A DNA stretch of 64,000 nt from JBPOFY01 sp051252415. GTDB taxonomy: Bacteria; Verrucomicrobiota; Verrucomicrobiia; Opitutales; Coraliomargaritaceae. Below the pieces are notes generated by a model. The model was given only the letters and a program-made list of their open reading frames with translations. It had not been told where the DNA came from and ran no database searches. A program made the position numbers and the translations under genes. Shown piece after piece: positions 18,685 to 27,541 of this stretch (within the stretch, counting starts at the first letter, position 1; every line of letters starts with the position of its first letter). Location of the stretch: the NCBI GenBank assembly GCA_051252415.1, contig JBPOGA010000016.1, positions 26,916 to 90,915 of the forward strand. Reading direction: 5' to 3'.

Positions 18685-20439
18685 ATGAGCCTAGAGAAAT
18701 CCCTCAAACCATTCCTAGAAAAATGGCCACGCCTGTGGAAAGGAGTGCAAGGAATACCATTACTGAGTAGAACCTTAAACAGGACGCTGATCACTACAGC
18801 TATAAACAAACTACCACCTCGCCCGGAGCCACTCTGTTGTAGATGGCATTATACAACATGGGAAGGACTCACCAACTTAAGGTGGAACAGTCGCCATCTA
18901 CCACCTAAGGAATTAACATTTAAGAATACTCCAGAGGAAGTCGCACAAACTTTGTTCTCCCGCGAAAAGCCTGCCGACGATTCATCAGATGGGATCAGGC
19001 TCTCCAAAAAGTCGACACTGCTATTCCCCTACTTCGCACAGTGGTTTACTGATGGCTTTCTCGTTGCTGACATGGTCGATCGCCGACGGAACTATTCGAA
19101 TCATCAAATAGACCTCTCTCAACTTTACGGACTCAACCCTGAGTCCACCAAACTGATTCGAGAACACAAAGACGGCCTATTGAAATCACAAATGGAAGGG
19201 GAAGCGGAATTCCCGCCCAACCTCTACAATAAAAAGGTAGGAGAAAACGAACTCTGGGACATTGATCCGCAATTCCGTGAACGCAGAATAAAATACAATG
19301 ATTTTGCCGATATAGGTAATCAGCCCCTACATCTAGACCTCCCGTCACCACACACATGGCCAGACCCCGATGAACATGACCTCAAGATTCCCAACAAGGG
19401 CGGGACATACGAAGGCCTTAATTTAGGAATCCCCCCACACCTGCTATACAACGAGTTGCCGTTATCGAATTCAGCACAAATGTTCAGTGATAACCGACAA
19501 GATTGGTTTGCTATGGCTAATGATCGTGCGAACTCTACTCCAGGTTTTGTCATGATGAATCTCCTCATGTTTCGTGAGCACAACCGCATCGCGCGTGAAA
19601 TAAAAAAATCACCTGACGGCAAGAATTGGAACGATGAGCGCATCTTCCAAACGACGCGTAACATCCTTACGGTAATTGTGATTAAAATCGTCATTGAAGA
19701 ATATATTAATCACATAACACCCTACCATTTCAAACTATTCGCAGATCCCGGGAAATTCCATAAGCCCGCCTCCTGGAAATGGACAAACTGGATGACCGTA
19801 GAATTTGATCTGCTATATCGCTGGCATAGCATGATACCAGCGTCACTCGATCTGGGCGGCGAGCCAGTAGGCTCATTTGAATCTCTGTGGAATCCCGGAC
19901 TCATAAAAAAGACAGGCCTCGCTGAAATGTTTAACCTCACGTCTAAACAAGTGGCAGGTGAGATCGGAGCAAAAAACACCTGGGAGTGGCTAGTTAAAGG
20001 TGCTGAAAGCAACATGGTTCGCATGGGACGAGATGCAGAAGCAGCGTCATATAACGACTATTGTGAACTCTGCGGCCTACCCCGTAAATCGAGCTTCAGT
20101 GAGATCAGCAGCCTGCCAAATGTTCAAAAAGCATTAAAGGAGCTCTATGAACATCCTGATGATGTTGAATTTGTTGCCGGATTATTTGCTGAAGATTTAA
20201 AGCCCAACGCAGCACTCGGCAAATTAATGGGATCCATGGTTGCCAGTGATGCGTTCTCACAAGCCATGACAAACCCGCTACTTTCTAAACGAGTCTGGAA
20301 GAAAGAAACGTTCGGATCATATGGATGGGGCCTAATTCAAGAGAACCAGAGTATCGAGAATCTAGTAAGCCGCAACACACCTGAATACTCCGGAGAGCTA
20401 AATATCAGCATGACTCGGCAAGATTGGAAACGCACCTAA
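18685..20439 (+). CDS. Animal-type haem peroxidase: cyclooxygenase/alpha-dioxygenase-like fatty-acid oxygenase
   Basis: This 584-residue protein aligns by eye along the length of the cyclooxygenase (COX) catalytic domain. Distal block: FPYFAQWFTDGFLVADM (COX has FAQHFTHQFF). Central block: MNLLMFREHNRIAREI. Proximal block: EFDLLYRWHSMIPASLDLG, with Y378 matching the COX radical Tyr385 and H381 matching the proximal haem ligand His388. C-terminal block: GRDAEAASYNDYCELCGLP. D123 replaces the distal His207 of COX, so peroxidase chemistry may be weak or different while the dioxygenase Tyr is kept. There is no signal peptide and no EGF or membrane-binding module. Family members add O2 to unsaturated fatty acids. 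The neighbouring lipase and SGNH hydrolase support a lipid substrate. Exact product unknown. Confidence 0.88.
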   Translation: MSLEKSLKPFLEKWPRLWKGVQGIPLLSRTLNRTLITTAINKLPPRPEPLCCRWHYTTWEGLTNLRWNSRHLPPKELTFKNTPEEVAQTLFSREKPADDSSDGIRLSKKSTLLFPYFAQWFTDGFLVADMVDRRRNYSNHQIDLSQLYGLNPESTKLIREHKDGLLKSQMEGEAEFPPNLYNKKVGENELWDIDPQFRERRIKYNDFADIGNQPLHLDLPSPHTWPDPDEHDLKIPNKGGTYEGLNLGIPPHLLYNELPLSNSAQMFSDNRQDWFAMANDRANSTPGFVMMNLLMFREHNRIAREIKKSPDGKNWNDERIFQTTRNILTVIVIKIVIEEYINHITPYHFKLFADPGKFHKPASWKWTNWMTVEFDLLYRWHSMIPASLDLGGEPVGSFESLWNPGLIKKTGLAEMFNLTSKQVAGEIGAKNTWEWLVKGAESNMVRMGRDAEAASYNDYCELCGLPRKSSFSEISSLPNVQKALKELYEHPDDVEFVAGLFAEDLKPNAALGKLMGSMVASDAFSQAMTNPLLSKRVWKKETFGSYGWGLIQENQSIENLVSRNTPEYSGELNISMTRQDWKRT

Positions 20440-20475
20440 GACCTACCTAAATTAACTAAGAACCACTCACATAAA

Positions 20476-20496
20476 AGCGCCGGGAAAATAGGCGCT
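20476..20496 (+). other. Short intergenic hairpin between oxygenase and SGNH hydrolase genes
   Basis: AGCGCC (20476-20481) pairs with GGCGCT (20491-20496) around a 9-base loop. There is no T-run after it, so it is more likely an mRNA-processing or attenuating hairpin than a full terminator. Confidence 0.3.
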
Positions 20497-20524
20497 CGAA
20501 CCGATAACCAAAAACATACATATT

Positions 20525-21412
20525 ATGCCTCCACTAACTGACAGACAAAAAAGACTAATCAAACGCGGAACCACTGGTTCGCCAAAAGATTTCACCTGGC
20601 TCTGTAAAAACACAGACAACCGTATAGGTATTGTGGCTGAGGGTGATTCTTGGTTTGCTTACCCACCCAAAGGTCTCGTCTTCGGAAAACGCGCAAATAT
20701 AATTGACTGGATTGCCTCGGCCGTAAGGAGAACTAAGAAAGCAAATCTTCTTCGGCTTGAATCGAATGGAGACGAAGCCATCGCCATGGTCTCTGGAGAC
20801 CAGAAGCATCAACTAGCTGAACTGTTAGAAGTAAACGGGTCGAAGATACACTTCCTGCTTTTTTCAGGTGGAGGTAACGATGTCGTCGGCAAATGGGACA
20901 TGGAACGGCTTCTTAACGAATACCAACCCGGGTTCACTGCCAAAGACTGCATTAACACTACTCGCTTCAATAGAAAGCTACAGCGAGTGAGCCTCGCCTA
21001 CCAAGAACTAATCGAACTCTGTGAAGATTACTCCCCGACAACCCGCATCATTACGCATACCTACGACGCAGTAACACCATCTAAAACCGGAGGGACATTC
21101 CTCTGGGGATTAATAAAAACTAAACCATGGATCTATCCATATTTAGTGAAGAAAAACATTCCCACTAACCTTCATGCAAAAATAGCCGACATACTCCTTC
21201 AAGCACTTAGAGATCAATTAAAGGTTATAGCAAACCGTCCAAAAAACAGAGGTAAATTTATAGTCGTCGACACCTACGGCACACTCAGACCTGGACACGG
21301 AAGTGACTGGATCAACGAAATTCACCCCACTTCCAGCGGCTTTAAACGAATTACCAAGTTGGTCTATGCAAAAATGAGAGCACTAGAAAACTCATTACCC
21401 GCATTCAAATAA
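20525..21412 (+). CDS. SGNH/GDSL-type hydrolase
   Basis: This 295-residue protein shows the SGNH blocks. Block I is IVAEGDSWFAY with nucleophile S42. Block III is FSGGGNDVVG with N118. The last block is SDWINEIHPTSSGF with catalytic H267. The GDSWFAY and NEIHPT variants indicate a divergent SGNH subgroup rather than a classical GDSL lipase. Enzymes of this fold cleave esters or thioesters of lipids, sugars or acyl groups. There is no signal peptide. It follows the cyclooxygenase-like gene by 85 bases and may release or process oxygenated acyl chains together with the lipase. That role is inferred from context. Confidence 0.8.
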   Translation: MPPLTDRQKRLIKRGTTGSPKDFTWLCKNTDNRIGIVAEGDSWFAYPPKGLVFGKRANIIDWIASAVRRTKKANLLRLESNGDEAIAMVSGDQKHQLAELLEVNGSKIHFLLFSGGGNDVVGKWDMERLLNEYQPGFTAKDCINTTRFNRKLQRVSLAYQELIELCEDYSPTTRIITHTYDAVTPSKTGGTFLWGLIKTKPWIYPYLVKKNIPTNLHAKIADILLQALRDQLKVIANRPKNRGKFIVVDTYGTLRPGHGSDWINEIHPTSSGFKRITKLVYAKMRALENSLPAFK

Positions 21413-21466
21413 GGCGACCATCGGATAACAGCAAAACGTGGGCATTAATGAAACCTAAGAATACAA

Positions 21467-22333
21467 ATGAAAACTTCTCTAAAACCCATTGCTCTCCTTG
21501 TAACAATATTCGCTTTGCTTCAGTCAGGTTGTGCCCCTAGCAGGAACGACGTAGCAAGCAAGGGGCAGACTCCTGCTGCGACTTCATACCAACCCTCGGC
21601 ACAAGACTCAGGACTCACAGAGAAAATAGAGCGATATAGAACTGAGAATGAGCAATTACAATTGAAGATTGATGAGTTAAACAAACAACTATCCTCAACG
21701 TCTACGATTCCAGAAAATGCTGAACTCATCAACTCTGCAGAACTTGCTGGGCTCAAAACAACGATCAGCAAGCAAGAAACCCAGCTATTAAAGGCAGGTG
21801 CCGAGAACCTAGCCTGGCAACAACAACTCGAATCGATCGAAGGCGAGTTCATGACAAAAGGTGTTGAGATGCAAAATGCTCAGCTAGCCTTTCAGGAAAT
21901 TCAAGCCGCAGCCCAGGAGACTCAAAACGAACTCGCTGTAGCACATGCTCAGATCGATGCAACACAGGCACAACTACAAGCGGTCACGCAACATGTAGAG
22001 AATGCGCCAAAAGAACCGACATACATTGTAGAAATCCTAGCACCAAAAACGATGGCGTTAGATGCGAGTATTCCGGTGAGCGTGAAAGTATCCTTCCCCA
22101 GCATTATGGATGGTTCAGTAGACCCTGAAGTGGTCTTAACAGAAGAAATCACTGCAGTATCTCGTTACATAAGAGCCTCACTCTCTGGGTCAAATTTTAC
22201 GATAACGGCTGAAAGCCCACTCATCTTAGATCTGAATGCGGCGAACACGGCAGCCTGGAATTTTCAAGTCACTCCAACAGTGATTCCTTTAGCCCTGAGT
22301 ATATTGCCAACAGTCGTCATACTCACTTTGTAA
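21467..22333 (+). pseudogene. Coiled-coil lipoprotein gene, 3' end replaced by transposase DNA
   Basis: The 288-residue product begins with a lipoprotein signal (LLVTIFALLQSGC, lipobox LQSGC). A Gln/Glu-rich coiled coil spans about 50-175 (IERYRTENEQLQLKIDELNK). A beta-type domain then starts (PTYIVEILAPKTMALDASIP). The last 20 or so residues (VIPLALSILPTVVILTL) are the reverse-strand reading of the adjacent transposase fragment, so the native C-terminus has been lost at a junction near 22265-22285. A truncated lipoprotein could still be made. It is the last member of the lipase/oxygenase gene run. Confidence 0.75.
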
Positions 22334-22773
22334 CCAAGATTAGAAAGAGCCCCTTGAATACGCCCATACCCCCAGCCCATATTTTCCTCGGCAAATTTGA
22401 CGCAGAGTTCCCGAATTACCTCCATCCGTTCCTGTCGGTCGGTTTTCACTACCCGCTTACCAGTATATTTAAGGGCTATTAACTTCCGGTGCCATCCAAG
22501 GATCGTTTCCGGTCGAACCAAAGTCGCATATTTCTGCAACTGAGCCCAACCCATCGCCTTGCCTCGCGTGGCCAGATTACGTCGCTGATGATTGTCTAAA
22601 CGGAGCTTCTTACCCGTCGATTCGAACTGCTGTTTCAGAATCTGGTTCTCCTCCAGAAGATACTCGATCACCTTCTGCTGATTGCGGTTCATCCAACCCG
22701 CCAAAACCGCTAAATATATCTGGACTTGTTTATTCAAGCAGACGAAGTTCGGAAATTGAGAAAAGGCCGTCAA
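22264..22773 (-). mobile_element. Truncated integrase-type (rve) transposase, N-terminal part only
   Basis: The 169-residue fragment matches the N-terminal part of the integrase-core transposases common in Planctomycetes and Verrucomicrobia. It has a coiled start (IEYLLEENQILKQQF), RLDNHQRRNLATRGKAMG, the segment RPETILGWHRKLIALKY, and GWGYGRIQGALSNLGYKVSM before GNILRAKGI. The DDE catalytic core that should follow is absent: the frame ends at the junction with the lipoprotein gene. No inverted repeats or target duplication are seen, so this is a remnant left by insertion plus deletion. Confidence 0.78.
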
Positions 22774-23126
22774 GGCGCATCAACAAAGGACTGATCGTAT
22801 AAGTGAAGGGGTCACGATTTGGACTTCCATTCTCTACGCCATACCTTCGGCACATGGCTCGTTGCAAAGAGCGTAGATCTAAAGCAGGTGCAAATGTTGA
22901 TGCGTCATTCTGATATTAATATGACCGCGAATCGCTACACCGACATAAGCAAGATTCCAGTCGCTCGCACACTTCACGACTTAGACAAAGTATCGAAGGG
23001 CGAAAACTGCACACCTATATGCACACCCATTTTGCACACGCAGGGTCAAACGGAGTCACAGCCTGTCACATTCAACACTGAACAGGATATTTCAGAACTC
23101 CTTGATTCACAGGTGCCTAAACGAGA

Positions 23127-23155
23127 CACGGCCTGCCACAATGTGACAGGCCGTG
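23127..23155 (-). terminator. Hairpin left of attL, probably the original tRNA-Asn terminator
   Basis: CACGGCCTG (23127-23135) pairs perfectly with CAGGCCGTG (23147-23155) around an 11-base loop. On the minus strand it is followed by TCTCGTTT. It sits just beyond the 3' end of the tRNA-Asn copy in attL. It would have terminated the tRNA transcript before the island inserted. It may instead terminate the older integrase remnant. Confidence 0.45.
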
Positions 23156-23163
23156 AAGCGCCA

Positions 23164-23218
<55 letters not shown>

Positions 23219-23287
23219 GTCTCTAGTATTTATCCTATTGCCTGAGATATTAGCCTAATAATTTGCCTAATCGGTGCGCCAAGCACC

Positions 23288-24475
23288 ATGAAACAGCGTA
23301 AGAGAAGGAATCAGATATACAGCACAAACAACCTATTCGTTTATACATCAGACAACGGGACATTCTCCATAGAGGGAGTCATTAACGGGAAACGTATACG
23401 CCAACGGGCTAAGACATTAGAAGAAGCTAAGTCCAAATGTCATAGCCTAGAGGAAGGGAAGCAGGCTGAGAATGTCACAAGAACTACCCTTGATTCAAGA
23501 CAGCTTAGGGAAGCCGAGAGGGTCTTAGAACAATTACCAGAGGGTGTTAGCTTATCGTTTGCTGTTGAGTCATTCCTAAGTAATTACACGACAAGCAAAA
23601 CACTGATTAAAGATGCTGTTTGGAGGTATTTGGAGACTAAGGAACACAAGCAACCCGAGACATACAAGGATGCTAAGAATAAGCTACTCAGGCTTAGCTC
23701 ATGGAGCGATCAGAAGCACCTTGAGACATTCACAAGCGATGATGCAATTAAGTTTCTAGCGACCATCCCAGAGGGTTCATTCAATCACTTTCTGAGACAC
23801 TGCAAAGGACTGTTCAAATGGGCTGAAAGAGAGAGAATAATCAGCGAAAACCCCTTTGCTCATATCAAGCTCAGGACGCGCCAACACATTGAGGTAGGCA
23901 TCCTGTCATGTGATGAAGCTAACGCGCTTCTAGAGGCAGCTAAGGGGCTTCACGGGGGCGAATTACTCCCTTACGTGGCGATCACTCTATTTGCTGGATT
24001 GCGCCCAGATTCAGAGATGAAACACCTCACATGGGAGTCTATAAATCTTGAGGATGCCGAGATACGAGTGACCAAAGGAAAGACCAGAATCCCCCGAACT
24101 GTTGAGATGCCAACCAACCTGCTGGAGTGGTTATTGGTATGCGACCGAACACGTCCAATCTATCCGACAAACTTTCGCCGCAAGTGGGCTGCTGTTCGTC
24201 ATGCTGCTGGATTCAAGGGAGGCATTGCCAACAGTGAGAAACAGAAAGAGGCTGAGGCCGAGCGTAAGCCGTGGGTTAAGGACTTCCAGAGACACTCTGC
24301 AATTAGCTACCGTGTTCGACAAAAGGGAGACATAAACACAACGGCAACATGGGCAGGTAATTCTCCCGCAATTATTCGCACAAATTACCTAGGTTTGGTA
24401 AGTGGCACGGAAGCTGCAAATTATTGGGATATAGAACCGAATGTATCTCAAAATGGGACTTTCGGACGCGGATAG
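23288..24475 (+). CDS. Tyrosine-type site-specific integrase of the island
   Basis: This 395-residue protein has an Arg/Lys-rich arm-binding N-terminus (NGKRIRQRAKTLEEAKSKC), then a SAM-like core-binding domain at about 110-195, and a catalytic domain to the end. Box I Arg is in LFAGLRPDSEMKHLTW. Box II reads VKDFQRHSAISYR, where the usual HxxR is DxxR, a known kind of variation. Box III ends AIIRTNYLGLV with the likely nucleophile Tyr. It is transcribed inward from attL, the standard position for tRNA-targeting islands. It is complete and probably active, catalysing integration and excision at the 55-bp repeat. Confidence 0.92.
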   Translation: MKQRKRRNQIYSTNNLFVYTSDNGTFSIEGVINGKRIRQRAKTLEEAKSKCHSLEEGKQAENVTRTTLDSRQLREAERVLEQLPEGVSLSFAVESFLSNYTTSKTLIKDAVWRYLETKEHKQPETYKDAKNKLLRLSSWSDQKHLETFTSDDAIKFLATIPEGSFNHFLRHCKGLFKWAERERIISENPFAHIKLRTRQHIEVGILSCDEANALLEAAKGLHGGELLPYVAITLFAGLRPDSEMKHLTWESINLEDAEIRVTKGKTRIPRTVEMPTNLLEWLLVCDRTRPIYPTNFRRKWAAVRHAAGFKGGIANSEKQKEAEAERKPWVKDFQRHSAISYRVRQKGDINTTATWAGNSPAIIRTNYLGLVSGTEAANYWDIEPNVSQNGTFGRG

Positions 24476-24829
24476 TGTGTCACTGTCACACCGAATGGGA
24501 CAATACTGCACATACTAGCACATATCATGCCAAAAACGCCCAACATGGGATCCGTAAGCTCCTAATATCCAATTATTTACAAACCCGCATCGAAGCCTCG
24601 AATTGGCAAATTGGCATACCGCTTGCTAATGGTATATTGGGTGAGACTGTTCCTTTGGATATGCCGAGTAAACGTGTTAATCCAGTCTCAGACCCTCAAC
24701 AACAACCACAACAACATATACTACATATGATGAGATCCCCACAAACTGAAGGTGCTGCTGTGGGCTTCGTCGCGACGTATCCGCGGTCTCTGGTCAAACT
24801 AAGACCAGTTATCCAAGGAGACGGAGACA
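24476..24829. other. Intergenic 354 bases in the island, with a leader hairpin
   Basis: No convincing gene is seen. Overlapping open frames here have poor composition. Near the right end CTGGTC (24790-24795) pairs with GACCAG (24803-24808), and AAGGAG at 24815-24820 is a good ribosome-binding site 9 bases before ATG 24830. Such strong sites are rare in this window. Confidence 0.4.
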
Positions 24830-25324
24830 ATGAAGCCAAGCGGCGAAGACCATAACAATACCCCTAAACCAACCTACGCCGATGCTGGCCGCAAGCTGCG
24901 CGTCGAGACAGTAGGATGCCGAGCAAATATTGTTTGGCACATGCACTGCGAGAAACACGGCTTCAAGTTTGAGCCGCTCGCAGATGATAGACTCAGCACA
25001 CGAGATTCGTGCTGTAAACCCGACTGCCTAACAAGTGGTCGAGCAACGGAACTGATGATGTATGACTGGGGAGACCGTAGTTTTCCCTTCGAATACCTAA
25101 AGGTTCCATATCATAAGCTCAGATACGGGCAGGATTATCCTGACGGCAAATTCGTGATGATGAACTATCACGAAACCCATGCAGTATCTGTACCGATGAC
25201 AGAAGACCACGACGGCACAGAATGGGTCACCGATAATTACGGGAAGCCTATGCTGTGTGCAAAGTTCCATAAAAGTAAGTGTCACCTATTCCCTCTGGGG
25301 AAAGTTGATCCGCTGAGGAACTAG
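24830..25324 (+). CDS. Island protein of unknown family, paralogue of the next gene
   Basis: This 164-residue soluble protein is Cys/His-rich (HMHCEKHGF, DSCCKPDCL, CAKFHKSKCH), so it might bind metal. It shares a block with the next gene: EPLADD, KPDCLT-G, TELM, FPF, VP-K and P-G then MN. The shared core is about 80 residues long. The start is fixed by AAGGAG 9 bases upstream. I do not recognise the family. No signal peptide or membrane segment is visible. Defence, immunity or regulation functions are possible for island cargo but nothing in the sequence shows one. Confidence 0.72.
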   Translation: MKPSGEDHNNTPKPTYADAGRKLRVETVGCRANIVWHMHCEKHGFKFEPLADDRLSTRDSCCKPDCLTSGRATELMMYDWGDRSFPFEYLKVPYHKLRYGQDYPDGKFVMMNYHETHAVSVPMTEDHDGTEWVTDNYGKPMLCAKFHKSKCHLFPLGKVDPLRN

Positions 25325-25339
25325 CCAAAAGACAAGGGG

Positions 25340-25355
25340 GGCGTGGCTACACGCC
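25340..25355 (+). other. Hairpin between the paralogous island genes
   Basis: GGCGTG (25340-25345) pairs with CACGCC (25350-25355) around GCTA, with weaker pairing extending outward (AAGGG with CCCTT). No T-run follows. It may be a weak terminator or a translation-blocking structure. Confidence 0.35.
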
Positions 25356-25418
25356 GCGTCTCCCTTTGCCTAGTCATTGCTAGTAACTTTCAGGCCCCTA
25401 ATATTCCCCACATAATTA

Positions 25419-25859
25419 ATGACACCACGCTACGGATATAAACCAACTACCAACAGCAAAAGAGATGAAGTATACCGCCAGTATGCAGAACTACTCTGGA
25501 GACAACACTGCTACGCCACTGAATCAAACTATGAACCCCTCGCGGATGACGGATCTAAACCCGATTGCCTGACCGATGGAGTCCCCACGGAATTAATGAT
25601 CTTCCGAGGTTGGCATGATGGAGAGTTCCCGTTTCCAAGGGTTCTGGTTCCTGATTCCAAATGGAAGCTACAGGATGGGTTTCCTGAGGGAGACTATATC
25701 GTGATGAACACTCTAGGCACAAACGCCTACCGAATCCCCTTCGGCATGGACTGCGACCAAGAGGTTAAAACACGCACACATACGGGATGGAGTTATTCTT
25801 ACCGCTTCGATGTCGGCAGATGTGAACAGTTTAAACTCGAAAAGATTAAGCTAAAATAG
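25419..25859 (+). CDS. Island protein of unknown family, paralogue of the previous gene
   Basis: This 146-residue protein shares EPLADDGSKPDCLTDG, TELMIF, the D-EFPF block, VP-SK, and FPEGDYIVMNTLG-NAYRIPF with the upstream gene. It lacks most of the Cys/His pairs of its paralogue. That suggests tandem duplication followed by divergence, possibly into a two-part system. It starts 94 bases after the first gene, with no strong ribosome site. The family is not recognised. No membrane or export signal is present. Confidence 0.7.
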   Translation: MTPRYGYKPTTNSKRDEVYRQYAELLWRQHCYATESNYEPLADDGSKPDCLTDGVPTELMIFRGWHDGEFPFPRVLVPDSKWKLQDGFPEGDYIVMNTLGTNAYRIPFGMDCDQEVKTRTHTGWSYSYRFDVGRCEQFKLEKIKLK

Positions 25860-25972
25860 GGAATCCAGATGTTTACAGAATGACCACTACAGCACCCTTG
25901 TCTCTTAGCCTCTGTTTTCCAATTCAACTCCAAAGGTTCGCAGTGAACTGAACCAGCTCCCACCAACTATCT

Positions 25973-26010
25973 GACGGTGCTGAGTCCGATCCTCTCACCG
26001 TCTTTTTTTT
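25973..26010 (+). terminator. Strong rho-independent terminator
   Basis: GACGGTG (25973-25979) pairs with CACCGTC (25996-26002) and is followed by eight T (26003-26010). It closes the plus-strand transcript of the paralogous pair. Confidence 0.85.
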
Positions 26011-26012
26011 AT

Positions 26013-26144
26013 ATGAAACAGTTACGACTGATTGAAGAAATCGAGTCTATCCGAGCAAAGATAGACCGACTAACCAGAACCCTGACGATCAAGGAAAGAT
26101 CACTAAGTAAGCACCAGCGGAATAGCCCCGCTTGTGCCGATTAA
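26013..26144 (+). CDS. Possible 43-residue coiled-coil peptide
   Basis: ATG at 26013 opens a frame reading MKQLRLIEEIESIRAKIDRL then TRTLTIKERSL, a Leu/Ile heptad pattern typical of a short coiled coil, ending with TAA at 26144. It stops 4 bases before the ATG of the next gene, compatible with coupling. Against it, the start directly abuts the T-run of the terminator and has no ribosome-binding site. It might be a small regulator or excisionase-like peptide, or chance. Confidence 0.35.
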   Translation: MKQLRLIEEIESIRAKIDRLTRTLTIKERSLSKHQRNSPACAD

Positions 26145-26148
26145 CATC

Positions 26149-27009
26149 ATGGCAAAAACAGACAACTACTTTCAATTCCCAATCTACTTACTAGACGGGG
26201 ACATGACACAGATACGCGGTTGGATAATCGCACACTCAGCATACCTAATTGGCCGCAAGAGACTCGGAAACGATGATAATATCACCAAAGTAATCAGAAC
26301 AGGATGCAACGAGCTAAAGACAGTCGAATACTCACAAGAAATACTAAGGGACTACTTTGAAGCCGATGAAAAACTGCAAGCAATGACCTCAAAACATGGA
26401 ACACCAAATCAAGCGAGAGTCCGTGAAGATATATTCAAAGATGCAATGAAGCCCAAACCTAGTATAACAGAAAATCAGTTTCGAGTGTTTGCCGCGATGA
26501 CCGCAGTTCTTGGAAATGGTAAGTTTAAATCAATAACCAGAAACAGACTACATGCTGGCGCGTCGGGGAACAAAACCAGTGAATTGCCTGAAGGTTGGAC
26601 AGAGAGAGTTAAGTTCACGACCGTGAGAAAAGTTACTGCGAGTCTTATGGGTAAAAACCTATTTAAGTCGTGCTATGACACCGTAGGCAGACGCACAACT
26701 TACTACTCAATAAGAATGTCTCAGGAGCAATTAGACTCTGCCGTGGCTGCGCGTATTCGAGTAAACAAAGGGAGGAAGTTGCTTGCCCCCTCAAACCGAA
26801 CAGAGGCCAAGGTAACCTTTGAAGCTGCCACACCAATGGAAACTCCAAGTAATAAACTGAAGCGTGAGCCTGATGACGTAGACCTATACTTCCATGACTA
26901 CTATAAGTCGGACGAATGGCAGATGCGTAATACTAGACTCAAAAAAGATTTTGATGAAAACGAGGCATGGAAGTATACTGGATTTCAACTAGCGACTGCA
27001 TCTTTTTAA
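26149..27009 (+). CDS. Island protein of unknown function, possibly DNA-binding
   Basis: From ATG 26149 the product has 286 residues; a GTG at 26134 would add five. It is basic and soluble, with a central region (ITENQFRVFAAMTAVLGNGK, then TRNRLHAGASGN and FTTVRKVTASLMGKNLF) that looks like winged-helix or helix-turn-helix content. Replication or transcription control of the element would fit but is not shown. The C-terminal part is acidic (PDDVDLYFHDYYKSDEW). I do not recognise the family. Confidence 0.65.
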   Translation: MAKTDNYFQFPIYLLDGDMTQIRGWIIAHSAYLIGRKRLGNDDNITKVIRTGCNELKTVEYSQEILRDYFEADEKLQAMTSKHGTPNQARVREDIFKDAMKPKPSITENQFRVFAAMTAVLGNGKFKSITRNRLHAGASGNKTSELPEGWTERVKFTTVRKVTASLMGKNLFKSCYDTVGRRTTYYSIRMSQEQLDSAVAARIRVNKGRKLLAPSNRTEAKVTFEAATPMETPSNKLKREPDDVDLYFHDYYKSDEWQMRNTRLKKDFDENEAWKYTGFQLATASF

Positions 27010-27015
27010 TCACAG

Positions 27016-27039
27016 TATGGTCTACTATATGGTCCACTA
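27016..27039. repeat. 12-bp tandem repeat
   Basis: TATGGTCTACTA at 27016-27027 is followed directly by TATGGTCCACTA at 27028-27039. It lies between the convergent ends of the 286-residue protein gene and the first exported-protein gene. It could be an iteron-like protein site or chance in AT-rich DNA. Confidence 0.35.
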
Positions 27040-27085
27040 TAATATAAACCATTAATAGAAACTATCAGCATAGGACGATGAGACG

Positions 27086-27481
27086 CTACTTAAAGGAACC
27101 TTGAATTGTGGAAATTGAAAATCCGTATTTATCACCGTAGTCATTATTAATTTCCTGCTGAATGTAGCATATAGTAAACTTTTTTTCAGCACGATTGATG
27201 TATAGTTTTTCGCTAAACCTGCCCGTCGTCTGCGATTCAAGAACTGCCTCATCCTTGGAGATGTAAATTATTGTATACGTCCGAAATTTACCAATAAAAT
27301 GATCCGAAGTGAATTGAACCTTCTGACCTTCCTTGAAGTTATTGAGGTCTGGAACAAGGATGGAACCATCTATATGTTTTTTGTATAATGAGTCATTGGT
27401 TTTTTCAATGGTGCCGATCAAATTCTGAGCTGAAGATAGGTTGCAGCTAAGAAATATTAAGCTGATAATTAATTTATTCAT
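27086..27481 (-). CDS. Small exported island protein 1
   Basis: This 131-residue protein has a signal peptide (LIISLIFLSCNLSSAQ; LIFLSC could act as a lipobox). The mature part is beta-rich, with alternating charged and aromatic residues (KFRTYTIIYISKDEAVLESQ). No family is recognised. It is the last gene of a minus-strand trio of small exported proteins that share size and export signal but no obvious sequence. A cell-surface or periplasmic function encoded by the element is likely. Confidence 0.68.
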   Translation of the reverse strand: MNKLIISLIFLSCNLSSAQNLIGTIEKTNDSLYKKHIDGSILVPDLNNFKEGQKVQFTSDHFIGKFRTYTIIYISKDEAVLESQTTGRFSEKLYINRAEKKFTICYIQQEINNDYGDKYGFSISTIQGSFK

Positions 27482-27541
27482 ATGTATAACGTGGAGTGAA
27501 TAGTGGGGCCGTATCTGGACTATCTTGCAGCCTATTTTTAC

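Noticed and set aside
24424..24855. 143-codon frame overlapping the integrase 3' end and the next gene
   Set aside because: Overlaps both neighbours, lacks a ribosome-binding site, and has no domain-like pattern, while the following gene has AAGGAG at the right distance.
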